Origin: Prasinococcaceae sp. CCMP 1430
Taxonomy: Eukaryota > Prasinodermophyta > Palmophyllophyceae > Prasinococcales > Prasinococcaceae
NCBI GenBank assembly: GCA_013416795.1
Contig: RQSC01000308.1
Span: forward strand, 1-64,000
DNA: 64,000 nucleotides
Direction: 5' to 3'
The position numbers were made by a program, and so were the translations under genes. The notes beneath the pieces are model-generated. The model was not told the origin of the DNA. It did no database searches and saw only the letters and a list, made by a program, of their open reading frames with translations. The first letter of the stretch is position 1, and each line of letters opens with the position of its first letter. Below, one piece after another: positions 41,155 to 51,395 of this stretch.

Positions 41155-42432
41155 ATGTCGGAGGTCGAGGGGTGTCCTGGTTGGTGGGAGTACGAGTCAG
41201 AGGAAGGCGTCCCGTACTTTTTCAACGACGAGACCGAGGAGACGCGCTGGGAGCACCCCTCGCTCGCGGGCGACGGCGGGAGGGTGGCGGGTGACAGCGG
41301 TGGTAATGAAAGCGGTGGCGAGCATGCGCTCGACTTGAGCGGTGCTGTAGCGGGGTCTGAGACGCAGCCGCGAGCGCAAGAGGATGAGTGGGTAGTGGGC
41401 GATGGCGGCGACGGTGGCAGCAGCAGCGGCGATGGCGATGACAAGATGACACAGTTCAAACAGGCTGTCGGCATGCTCAAGTCGCGCGGCGTCTTTGGTG
41501 GCGTCCGGACAGAAGAAATGCGGAGCATTAAGCCCACGCGCAACCGCTTGAGCTCACAATTTTCCGAGTCGAGGGCCATGCTTGCCAAGCTGGGCATCCT
41601 CGACGCGCCCAGTGGCACGGCGGCGCGCGCGGAGATCGAGCAGCGCGTTCCAAACGCTATCACGGAGGAAGACGAGTACGCAGAGAAACCAAAGGGCGAC
41701 GAGGAGCAGGAAATGCCCGTGATCACAGAGGGATTCCGAGACGATGAGGAGGTGGACGCGTTGTCAGCGGTGAAGGCCTCGTCCGCGGCGGAGGCTTCCC
41801 CAGCGCCGGCCACCACCGCCACGTCTAACGTCACCAAGTGGGAGCCCATCGGCGTGGAGGCTGTGTCATTTATTTGCTTCGACGTCGACGAGCGCACGGT
41901 CACAATGCCAATGTGGGCGGCAGGCACCCATGGCAATCTGCAGGTGGGCATGGTGGTGCTCGCCTGGGAGGGCCTGGTGACGTGGGGCCCCACCTCCAAC
42001 GATCCTTTCCTGATCCCCTACGAGAACATGGTCATGTGGACGCTCGACCCGACCGATGCTGCGCTCGACATCACCATGGAAGGCACCTTCGATCCCACGG
42101 CACGGAAGCTGAAACTGCTCACTGGCGAGGTCATCGATCTGCGCGTGTGCCTGCCCACGCCCACCGTGGCCTTCGAGCTCTACAAGTCGCTGAAGGAGGT
42201 GTGCACGCGCGTGGGCAAGGAGAAGCGTGCGCAGCTCGATAAGGAGGCGCTCAGGAGGACCAAGCTGATGGCGGACAAGGTCAAGACACTCGCACTGGCA
42301 GGCATGTCGGGCCGCCAGCGACGTTTGTCCGTCAACGTGAGCGCAAGCGACGCCGCTGCTGACGACGTCGCCGTCGCTGTCAATCAGGCCGCCATACTAA
42401 AGCAGGCCAGGCGGCAGCTCAACGGACAGTGA
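41155..42432 (+). CDS. WW-domain protein with conserved C-terminal domain
   Basis: 425 residues from ATG 41155. A WW domain opens the protein: WWEYESEEGVPYFFN...RWEHP, with both Trp and the central aromatic pair, so it should bind proline-rich ligands. An acidic, Gly/Ser-rich linker follows. The C-terminal part (about 41830-42240) reads as a compact domain (FDVDERTVTMPMW, VVLAWEGLVTWGP, FDPTARKLKLLTGEVIDLRV). A basic helix (EKRAQLDKEALRRTKLMADKVK) ends it. The alternation of strands recalls a PH- or GRAM-like fold, but I cannot name the family. The longer frame upstream lacks a credible start. Convergent with NAA40. Confidence 0.75.
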   Translation: MSEVEGCPGWWEYESEEGVPYFFNDETEETRWEHPSLAGDGGRVAGDSGGNESGGEHALDLSGAVAGSETQPRAQEDEWVVGDGGDGGSSSGDGDDKMTQFKQAVGMLKSRGVFGGVRTEEMRSIKPTRNRLSSQFSESRAMLAKLGILDAPSGTAARAEIEQRVPNAITEEDEYAEKPKGDEEQEMPVITEGFRDDEEVDALSAVKASSAAEASPAPATTATSNVTKWEPIGVEAVSFICFDVDERTVTMPMWAAGTHGNLQVGMVVLAWEGLVTWGPTSNDPFLIPYENMVMWTLDPTDAALDITMEGTFDPTARKLKLLTGEVIDLRVCLPTPTVAFELYKSLKEVCTRVGKEKRAQLDKEALRRTKLMADKVKTLALAGMSGRQRRLSVNVSASDAAADDVAVAVNQAAILKQARRQLNGQ

Positions 42433-42580
42433 GGCCCCCTCAGCTTCGGGGCGCGTGTGGGCCATGCCAGTGCGCGGATGCACGATTGCCGCTCACGCGT
42501 TGGCAAGGGTGGTACTGTACAGCTTTCGATCACAGGAGGTGGCGGCGGTCGCACAGCACGCTGCTCATGCTTGGAGACGC

Positions 42581-43376
42581 TCAGCGCGCGCGTGCTCGGC
42601 GCGCCCGCGTGCTCGCGCGCTCGGGCACACTACTGAGGGCCTTGGCCATCGCTGCGACCCCGAGCGCCTGCTCGAGCGTCGGCTCGAGGTCCTTGCTAAG
42701 GATCTGGTACGCGTGCTCGCCGGTGTTGCGGCCATCGGCGCGTGGTGCGATGCGCATCTCAGGGAAGTGCTCCGGCGAGCTCGCGTCCACAGCGTAGCCC
42801 AAGCGCGACATGTAAAAACGCGCGGCCCGCGGGTTGTCGCGAAAGACGGTGAGCATGCAGGCACGCATCCCCGCTCCGGCTGCGGCTCGCTCGGCTGCGC
42901 GCATGAGCGCCTCCCCGACGCCGCAGCCACGCGCGTCCGCGGCCACATGCGCCTCGTACACGTAGCACACCGGCGTCGGCTCATCGTTGCGTTCCTCCTC
43001 CACAAATCGCACGAGCACGAAGCCGGCGTACGGCGGCCCCGTGCGCGACGCCTCACCCTCGCACTCTGGCGTCGCGTCAGCCCCGGAAGTTGCCTCGGCG
43101 ACGAGCAGCCTCGAGTCGGCGTGCCGTATCTCGGCGAGCTTGGCCGTGTCATCCCACCCCCAGGTCGCCTCGTGCAGCGAGCGGATGCTCTCGTGCATGA
43201 GCTCGAGCGCCCAGCGCGCGGCCGCGACGCGCTCGGCCTCGCCCAGCCACCGCACGGCGTGGCCTTCGACCCCCCCCTTAGCCCCTGCGGCCTCCGCGAG
43301 GTCCGCCGCCGACATCGCGTTGGCCACGCGCAGCACGAGCGCACAGCGCTCGCCCGCGCGCCGCCGCTTCGCCGCG
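42581..43376 (-). CDS. NAA40/NatD histone N-alpha-acetyltransferase (5' end in gap)
   Basis: GNAT-family enzyme that acetylates the N-terminus of histones H4 and H2A. The frame enters from the N gap and stops at 42581-42583. It aligns with NAA40 over its whole visible length: WALELMHESIRSLHEATWGWDD in place of the human WAFDLTKTN...SEWGW, YVYEAHVAADARGCGVGEAL (acetyl-CoA loop), MLTVFRDNPRAARFY, and the end SSPEH...YQILSKD. The basic N-terminal helix (KRRRAGERC) just before the gap also matches the NatD N-terminus, so little is missing. A 30-residue Arg/Ala tail follows the domain. Head-to-head with POLA1; the shared promoter lies in the gap. Confidence 0.85.
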
Positions 43377-43701
43377 NNNNNNNNNNNNNNNNNNNNNNNN
43401 NNNNNNNNNNNNNNNNNNNNNNNNNNNNNNNNNNNNNNNNNNNNNNNNNNNNNNNNNNNNNNNNNNNNNNNNNNNNNNNNNNNNNNNNNNNNNNNNNNNN
43501 NNNNNNNNNNNNNNNNNNNNNNNNNNNNNNNNNNNNNNNNNNNNNNNNNNNNNNNNNNNNNNNNNNNNNNNNNNNNNNNNNNNNNNNNNNNNNNNNNNNN
43601 NNNNNNNNNNNNNNNNNNNNNNNNNNNNNNNNNNNNNNNNNNNNNNNNNNNNNNNNNNNNNNNNNNNNNNNNNNNNNNNNNNNNNNNNNNNNNNNNNNNN
43701 N
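43377..43701. other. Assembly gap (325 N)
   Basis: Covers the divergent starts of NAA40 and POLA1. Confidence 0.97.
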
Positions 43702-46700
43702 CGGCGGCCGCCCGTCGCGGCGCAACGCGTCGCGCGCCGAAAAGGCAAAGGCGCTGCTCGGGGGGCTCGCGGCCGCGCGAGCGGGCGGCGTGACGCGCGT
43801 GGAGCAGTACGAGTACCAGGAGGAGGAGGACGTGTACGACGCGCTCAACGACGAAGAGTACGCCAAGCACGTCGCGGAGAAGCGCCAGCAGGCCGCGGGA
43901 TTCGTCGAGGATGACGACGGGTTCGGCTACGCCGACATCGGCGAGGAGGAGGACTGGGGAGCCGGCGGTGGCGTGAGCGCGGGCGGCGAGAGCGGCCGCG
44001 CGCGCGCGCAGAAGCGAGCGCGCGCGCAGGAGGCGGCGGCCGCGCGCAAGAAGGCGGCCATGCCGCAGCCCACCGAGCGTGGCCGCATCAGTCGCCTGCT
44101 CGCCGCGAGCGCTCGCGCCGCGCCAGCGAAACGCAAGGCTGCTGCTGGCGTGGACGACAGCGATGCGCTGCTCGAAGATATCCTTAGCGGCCTGGGCACC
44201 GACGCCGGGGACAAGGCCCGGGTGCGCCAGCAGACGCTCGAGCGCAAGGCCAAGATGGCGGCCGCTGGCTCGATTCCAATCGTGCAGCCGAAGGCGGCGG
44301 TGACGGCAGCGGCACTCACTGCGACGCCGCCCAAGCGCGGCGCCGCGGCTGCTGCCGCACGCTTCGCCAAGTCTCCATCGCCCCTCAAGGCCCCAGCACC
44401 TGCCAATGGCCAAGCCATGGAGGAGCCGCCTGATGGGGCCGAGCCCGCAGATCCTCCCGCGTCGGCTCCTGAGACGCCGGCCGCGCCTGCTGCCGCTGAA
44501 CCCTGTGCTGAGCCCGCCGCCGCTCAGCCAGCGCCGGCCGGCGATGCGCAGCCCAGCGCGGCGAAGAAGGCCAGGGTGACCTTTGCGACGGAGGCGGCGC
44601 CCACCGAGAGGGAGTCCGCATGGAAGGCCGCCTGCGACGCCCAGGGGGCATCGCAGGCGCGCGCCGCCGCTGCGGCCGAGGAGGAGGCCCGCGTGGCCGC
44701 GGCGACCACCACCGCCAACAGCAATGACCTCCCCCTCGACGAGGATGGCACGCTCCCGTTCTACTTCACGGACGCCCATGAGGAGATTTTCTCGCCGGGC
44801 ACGGTCTACCTTTTCGGCAAGGTGCCCGTTCAACGCACCTTCGTGAGCTGCTGCGTGGCCGTGCGCAACCTGCAGCGCTGCGTCTTTGTGGTGCCGCGGC
44901 AGGGCATGCTCAGCACGCCCGACATTGCCGAGGCACACGCCGCGCTGCAGAAGCAGCAGGCGGATGGCGACGAGGCCGCTGTGAAGGACGCCAAGCGCAC
45001 GCTCAACATGGCCCTGCACGGCGCGAGCGCACCCTTCAAGGATGAGCTGCGCGCGGCGCTTAACAAGGCAGGCATCGACCAGTACAAGATCAAGTTCGTG
45101 CGTCGCACGTACTGCCTGGAACGCGACGATATCCCCAATGGCGAACAGTGGGTAGTCAAGCTCACCTACCCTGCCAGCAACAACGCGCTCCCAAGTGACC
45201 TCAAGGGCGAGCACATCGCCGCCGCGCTGGGGACGCACGCGAGCGCCATCGAGAACCTGCTCGTCAAGAGGCGCATCATGGGTCCGAGCTGGCTCGCGCT
45301 GAGCAACGCGGAGCGCGTCAACGGCATCAAGGCGAGCTGGTGCACGCTCGAGGTCGACCTCAAGGACAAGAAGGACATCTCCAGCAAGCCCGCCAAGCAC
45401 CGTGCCCCGGCGCCCCTCGTGGTTTGTTCGGTCAGCCTGCGCACAATCGTTAATCCGCGCACCAACGCATCGGAGATCGCGGCCGCGAGCCTCATTACCG
45501 CCGGCAGCGTGCGCTGCGACACGACGACTCCGCGTGCCGAGTGGAACACGCCATCGTATCTGCGCCAGCAGACGCTCGTGCGCCGCCTGGATGGGATGGC
45601 GTTCCCGCACGGCTTCGAGAAGAAGGTGTCCGAGGAGAACAGTCGCGGCATGGGCCGCGTCCTCGAGGCGTGCGCGTCCGAGCGCGCCCTCCTGGTCATG
45701 CTGCTCGCCAAGATCGAGAAGCTCGACCCGGACGTCATCGTGGGCCACAACGTGGCCGGCTTCGACCTGGAGGTGATCATGCAGCGCATGCAGGTCAACA
45801 AGGCCCCGCACTGGAGCCGCATCGGCCGGCTGCGCCGCTCGAAGTTCCCGAAGCTTGGCGCCCCAGGCAGCTCGACCTTCGGCTCCGGTGCGTCGCCAGC
45901 CCTCATGTCGTGTGTGGCTGGCCGCCTGCTGTGCGACACCTATCTCGGTGCTAAGGAGCTCTTGCACGAGGTGAGCTACAGCCTGAAGGCCCTCTCGGAG
46001 ACGCAACTCGGCGAGACCAAGCAGGATATGCCGCCGTCAGAGGTGGTCAAGTCGTACGAGGAACCCGCGAAGCTGGTGGCTCTCACCGAGTCAGGCGTCA
46101 AGGACGCGTGGCTCTCACTTGCACTGATGTTCCACATGAACCAGCTGCCGCTCACCAGGCAGTTGACGGAGCTGTGTGGGAATGTGTGGTCGAAGACGCT
46201 CGGTGGGCAGCGTGCCCAGCGCATCGAGTTCCTGCTGCTGCACGAGTTCCACGCGCGCAAGCACCTGGTGCCGGACCGCCTGCCGAAGTCCGAACGTGAG
46301 CGCGTCGCCAGGGCTGCCGGCCTGAAGCGCAGCGGCGATGACGACTTCGACATGATGCCTCCCGACGACATCGAGGCCGACATCGGCGGTGGCGGTGGCA
46401 CCGGTAAAAAGAGCGCGCGCCGTCGCCAGAAGGCGCAATACGCCGGCGGCCTCGTGCTTGAACCAAAGAAGGGCCTCTATGACGACTTCGTCATCATGAT
46501 GGACTTCAACTCGCTGTACCCATCTATCATCCAGGAGTACAACATCTGCTTCACCACTGTGCCGCTTGCGCGCGCGGCCACTGAAGAGAATGAGGAGGGC
46601 GCCGCCGAGGGCCCGCCGCCTCTGCCCGACGCCGATCTCCCTCCAGGCATCCTGCCGCTGACCATCAAGAAGCTGGTGCAGCGCCGCCGCGAAGTCAAGA

Positions 46701-48548
46701 ACCTCATGAAGAACGAGCGCGATCAGGGGGCGTACCAACAGCTGCATATCAGGCAGCTGGCACTCAAGCTGACAGCCAACTCGATGTACGGCTGCCTCGG
46801 TTTCAGCAACAGCCGCTTCTACGCCAAGCCGCTCGCCATGCTGGTGACTTCGCAGGGCCGCGAGATCCTCCAGAGCACGGTGGACCTCGTGCAGATAAAC
46901 ATGGGTCTGGACGTGGTGTACGGTGACACAGACAGTATCTTCGTGCACACCGGCAAGTCTGAGCTGCAGGATGCGTACCATATCGGGAACCAAATCAAGC
47001 GCGAGTCCAACCGCCGCTTCCGCCTGCTCGAACTCGAGATCGACGGCGTGTACAAGACTATCCTGCTGCTGAAGAAGAAGAAGGTGCGAGCTCTGATGGA
47101 CCTGCGCGTGCAAGCGTCGCCTGCGCCGCTCGAGTGTGCTCTGACACGACGCGCATCTGCCCCGCATCCATGGCCATCACTCCCCGGCCGCCGGCGCCTC
47201 GCAGTACGCCGCGCTCAAGGTTGAGCCTGTCAAGGGCGGTGGCTACACCACGTCGATGGAGATGAAGGGCCTCGACATCGTGCGCCGTGACTGGTGCCCG
47301 CTGTCAAAGGATGCGGGCAAGTTCGTGCTTCGCGAGGTGCTGTCGGGCAAGGCGCGTGAGGATGTCGTCGAATCGATCCACGCGCACCTCGAGCGCGTCA
47401 AGGAGCAGATGGACGGCGGCAGCGTGCCCCTGGGCAAATACATCATCACCAAGGCGCTCACCAAGGATCCCAAGGAGTACCCTGATGCACGCAACCAGCC
47501 GCACGTGCAGGTGGCGCTTCGCCGCCGCGCGCAGGGTCGGCGTGAGGGCACCAGTGCCGGCGACACCGTGCCGTACATCATCTGCACGGCCGAGTCCATT
47601 GCCAAGCTGGAGGCTGGGCAGACGGAGGGCGGCGAGGACGCAACGGCGGCAAAACCCAAGGCGGGCGGTTCGCTGGCGGAGCGCGCCCGCCACTTCGAGG
47701 AAGTCAGCAAGTCGCAGGGCGCGCTTGAGGTCGACGTGGAGTGGTACAAGACGCAGCAGGTGCACCCCGTGGTGAGCCGCCTGGTTGCCGTGATCGAGGG
47801 CACCGACGCTGCGCGCATCGCGCACTGCCTCGGCCTTGACTCCTCGAAGTTCAACACCGCCACCGTCGGTGCGAGCGCCGCGGCTGACGACGGCATGGAC
47901 GCGCTCTTCCTCGACGACGACGCGCTGTACGAGAGCTGCGACAGGCTTGACCTTAGGCCGAGCATGGAATCCGTGCCGTCGCCGTTTCCGGGCGCCCGCG
48001 CTGTGGCACTCGGCGCTTCGGCCAGCGGCGACGACCGCGCGGCATGCGCGCGCACCGTGGAGGGCATCTCGGCGGCCGCGCTGGCCAACCAGGCGGCGCT
48101 GGCGGCGCGCCGCGTGGCGAGGGAATACTACGATGGCTGGCTGCGCGCCGACGACGAGGCTGTGCGCTACCGCACCCGCAACGTGTGCAGCCGCACAGAA
48201 GCGGGCGCCCCGCCCGGCTCGCTTCCCGCGGTGCAGGCACACCAGGTGGCGCTCCTCGGCGGCGCCGACGGCCCGCGCGTGTGCCGCGAGCGCTCCGAGT
48301 CGTCACTCTTCCGCCAGCTGCGCGCGTGGGAGCGCGCACTCGACCCGGCGCGCGCCGTCGAGGCGCTGCCGCAGGAAATGCAGGCGCAGGGGCGTGACAA
48401 CCTCGCACGCCACCGCGCGGCGCTCGACGCAGGCAGCCGCGCCGTCGGCCGCGTGCTCGGCGCGAGCGCGTACAACTGGGTGAGCCTGGGTAGCCTCTTC
48501 CCGACGGCGCTCTTCACCCCCGCCGCCGCGGGTGCACAGGTGTGCTAG
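43702..48548 (+). CDS. POLA1: DNA polymerase alpha catalytic subunit (5' end in gap)
   Basis: B-family polymerase of the primase-polymerase complex that starts Okazaki fragments. Exons 43702-47083 and 47205-48548 (phase 0; donor AAG/GTGCGA, CTGAC, GCAG) give about 1,575 visible residues. The N-terminal region has the family's YEYQEEEDVYD and DDGFGYAD blocks. The exonuclease fold lacks catalytic acids, as usual. Polymerase motifs are intact: A (DFNSLYPSIIQEYN), B (KLTANSMYGCLGFS) and C (YGDTDS). LLKKKKYAALKVE is conserved across the splice junction. The C-terminal domain keeps landmarks such as EYYDGWL and the final YNWVSLGSLF, but the eight zinc-ligand cysteines are replaced (see findings). 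The N-terminus is lost in the gap. Confidence 0.95.
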
Positions 48549-48943
48549 AGGAGGCACTAATTGTCGCTGTGCGCTCCTCGTAACGCTCTCTTCTGTCTCC
48601 TGGCGCGCGCGTCACGTCATTGTCTCCACAGCGCCCGCACACCTTTCACGCGAGCGCCGCCGCCGCACGCGTGCGCGGGCACGGAAGAGGAGGGAGCGTG
48701 CCGTGGGCGAGCCGCTGCTGCTGCTGCTGTTGTTGCTTGTTGTACATTAATGCTGCGGAAGGGGGTCGTGGGTGCGCGTAGCCTCGCGCGGGGGTGGGCG
48801 ATGGCGAGCGCGCGTGCATGCCTTCGTGTGCGCTGTAGGCTCGGCACGACTGCGCGTGGCGCAGCAGCTGCCTCGCCACTCGGGCACGCGAGGGAACCCC
48901 CTCGCCTTTTCTCCCTCGCGAATCGCACATGCCATCACTGCCC
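48549..48943. other. Tail-to-tail intergenic region, POLA1 / DUF1279
   Basis: Holds a CTG/TTG triplet run at about 48713-48738, followed by TTGTACATTAATG, a likely 3'-end signal area. No gene seen. Confidence 0.5.
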
Positions 48944-49438
48944 CTACTCGCCGTCTACCTCATCCTCGACCTCCTTGCCGAGTGCCTTTGCAACGATTGG
49001 CGTGAGCGCGACCGTCGGTGGGAATCGGATTGGGCTGGCGGCTTTGTGCGCGACGTAGGCGAGCGCGGCGGTGCCAGCGCGCTCGCCGCTGCCACCGGCA
49101 CCTACATCGATGCCCACGCGCGATAGAAGCGCCGCCACGTCCACGCCGTTGCTCACCAGTACGTAAAAGAGCGAGAAGCTCACCAGCGAAAGCGAGATGG
49201 ACGTGATGAGGTACGCGCTGCCGTAGCGCTGCAGGAGCTCCTTGGCGTTGCTCACCTTGGTCGAGCCGTCGTCGTCTTTGCTGGTGAGCGACTGCCAGAG
49301 GCCCGCCTCCAGGCCGTATTTCTGCGTCGTTTCATCGGCGCTCGCGCCGCCACTCTGGCCCCCGCCGCCCTCGCCGTCGCCGCCGGCCGCGCGCAGACGC
49401 TGCCCGCCGTGGGCGCCGCGCGCACGCGCTCTGGTCAC
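48944..49438 (-). CDS. DUF1279 (FAM210-like) membrane protein, 5' exon missing
   Basis: The 164-residue frame contains a DUF1279 domain: AKELLQRYGSAYLITSISLSL, a membrane helix (SLVSFSLFYVLVSNGVD), then AYVAHKAASPIRFPPTVALTP. DUF1279 proteins (FAM210A/B in animals, plastid/mitochondrial forms in algae) sit in organelle membranes; their biochemical role is poorly known. The 5' codon at 49436-49438 is GTG, and no in-frame ATG lies between it and an upstream stop, so the targeting sequence is on an unseen exon. The visible N-terminus is Gly/Arg-rich. Convergent with POLA1; divergent to the NTF2-like gene. Confidence 0.78.
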   Translation of the reverse strand: MTRARARGAHGGQRLRAAGGDGEGGGGQSGGASADETTQKYGLEAGLWQSLTSKDDDGSTKVSNAKELLQRYGSAYLITSISLSLVSFSLFYVLVSNGVDVAALLSRVGIDVGAGGSGERAGTAALAYVAHKAASPIRFPPTVALTPIVAKALGKEVEDEVDGE

Positions 49439-49500
49439 CGCGGGCGCGCATGTGGCCCTCGCGTGCGCGCACGCGCGCGCGCGCGCGCTAAGACCTAAAT

Positions 49501-49510
49501 AGGGTCTACT
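49501..49510 (+). promoter_or_regulatory. Promoter-motif candidate AGGGTCTACT
   Basis: Lies between the divergent DUF1279 and NTF2-like genes. Similar 10-mers are at 1611-1620 and 29887-29896, all in long divergent intergenic regions and on the same strand. Confidence 0.3.
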
Positions 49511-49683
49511 TCACACACGCACTTGAATCCCATTCACCCACACTTTATCCGCACACGGCGCTCTAAAAACCTCAAATCCGCGCCGACTCCGAGTGGATGA
49601 CGGGCGACGACCCCCTTCGAAACTTCGTGTCAATTTCGAATCCGGCGCCTCGAAGCTCTCGAAACCTCAACCTCAACCGCTGA

Positions 49684-50562
49684 GGGGACGCGCGTGGGCG
49701 CGCCGGAGCGCGGCGCGGCGGCGGGCGGGGGGGCGCGCGGACCTCTCCTCCCCCCCAAGGCTCCCGCCCCCTTCTTCGCCCCCGTGTCTCGCCGGGCGCC
49801 CGCAGGCGGGCGAGCGGCGCGCGGCGCGGCGTCCGGCGCGCGGCGCGGGCGCAGCAGCTGGAGGAGCAGGGTCAAGACGCGCGGGAGAGGCGCGTGGAGA
49901 CCATCAAGGCAAGCGCACCCTTCGTCGACGATGCGGCGTGCTGGGCGCGCTCAGTCGCCTTTGAGACGGTGCTCGGCGGCGACTACGGCGGAGAGGCGCC
50001 GGCGGACGCGCGTGACGTGCCCGGCGGCTCGCGCTTCTTGCAGCGCCTGAGCGGTGACCGCGCCCGCGCGGCGGCGCTGGCGCCGCGCGAGCGGCTCAAG
50101 GCCGCTGGGGGCCAATTCAAGGTCGTGTCCACGTTTATGCCGGAGCCAACCAAGCTGCTCGTGCGCTGGACGTACACCGAGAAGGGAGATGACGCAGCGG
50201 TGGTGGAGGGCAGCACCACGTACCGACTCACGCGCGACGGCGGTGCGATCGACAACGTCGAACACACATGGCAGGTGCGGCGTGAGGGCCTCGGGGAGAT
50301 GGACGTCTTTAACGTTGCGCTGCGACAAGCGCGCCACCAAAGGCCGCCGGACGCTTCCGTGTTTGCTTGGTTCGCGCCGGCCGTCAGGCTGGCCGCATGG
50401 GAGGCCTTGATGGAGGACCCCGACTTTGGTGGGCAGCTCGTGCGATCGGAGCTCGACGACCTCACCGATCAGGCCATCATCGCCTTCGTGGCGCTGATGC
50501 TGTCGTTCGTCCTGCTCTTCGGCAAGGTCGGCTACCTGCTCGTCACCGCCCGCGGCGGGTGA
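49684..50562 (+). CDS. NTF2/SnoaL-like protein with C-terminal membrane anchor, start unresolved
   Basis: The frame is open from the stop at 49681 to TGA 50560-50562, but has no ATG; the first GTG is at 49894. An exon start at one of the CAG sites near 49850-49857 is likely. From about 49906 it reads ASAPFVDDAACWARSVAFE, then a cone-like beta region (FKVVSTFMPEPTKLLVRWTYTEKG, TYRLTRDGGAIDNVEHTWQV) typical of NTF2/DUF2358-type proteins. A helical part and one membrane helix (IIAFVALMLSFVLLFGKVGYLL) end it. In algae such proteins are often plastid-targeted, and the Arg/Pro-rich upstream part would fit a transit peptide. Family assignment is by pattern only. Confidence 0.5.
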   Translation, partial: GDARGRAGARRGGGRGGARTSPPPQGSRPLLRPRVSPGARRRASGARRGVRRAARAQQLEEQGQDARERRVETIKASAPFVDDAACWARSVAFETVLGGDYGGEAPADARDVPGGSRFLQRLSGDRARAAALAPRERLKAAGGQFKVVSTFMPEPTKLLVRWTYTEKGDDAAVVEGSTTYRLTRDGGAIDNVEHTWQVRREGLGEMDVFNVALRQARHQRPPDASVFAWFAPAVRLAAWEALMEDPDFGGQLVRSELDDLTDQAIIAFVALMLSFVLLFGKVGYLLVTARGG

Positions 50563-51395
50563 CCAACCTCCCGCCAGCACGAGCGCGCCGGCACGCGCGC
50601 GGCTGGACCAGTGTTACTTTGTACCTTACTACCATCCCTTCGCCGCCCCGTGCCCCCCCTCCCCGCCCCCCGTGGGCCCGCCGCGTGCTGCGCACCCCCT
50701 CAGCGCGCACCCCCTCAGCGCGGCGCCGCAGACCGCCGCTGCAGACCGCCGCTGCCGCCCGCGCCGCCCGCGCCGCGCCGCCTTATCTTTTTATCCAAAA
50801 GGGGCGTGTGCGGGACCCTCCATCCTCCACCGGACTTTCGGTTAACCCCAAATCCGATTGCTCGCAAGCCGCTCGACGGCAGGCGAGGAATTGGCGAAGT
50901 GGCGAATTCCGCGGGGATGCATATGAAAGTGAAAGCGTCAAAAAAAAAGCGTCACATTGATATATGGGACGCGCGCACAACACACCAAAAACATAATTCG
51001 CGGCGCAAAAACCTCCGGAAACTGCGCCGAGCCGTCACATTGAAACTTCAAATGTGCAATTTGAAACGCTTTCACGACACGCGCAGAATTGCAAACGCGC
51101 TGTGCCAAAAGCCCCCCCCCCGAAACGCCGGAGACTGATTCGCGTCGGTCGCGCCCGCACGTCAAAACGCGTGTGTTTTTTTTTTTTTTTGGCGGGAAAA
51201 GGGCGCGCGAGCGCGTGTGTGATGCGCGCGCGGCGCAGCGGGTGTGTGGGTGGGCGGGGGGACGGGTGGTGTGCGCGTGGGGCTGCGCGGACAGCGCTCG
51301 GCGGCGCGGGGCGCGCCGGTGCCGGTGGCGGCGCGGCGCGAAGCGAGGCGACCGCAGGGAGCGCACGCTATCGAGCGAGCGAGAACGGTAGCGGC
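50563..51395. other. Intergenic region upstream of the EEP nuclease
   Basis: Contains an AT-rich island (about 50780-51090), an A run near 50940-50948 and a T run at about 51177-51190. Open frames here are Arg/Pro-rich and not convincing. Confidence 0.45.
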
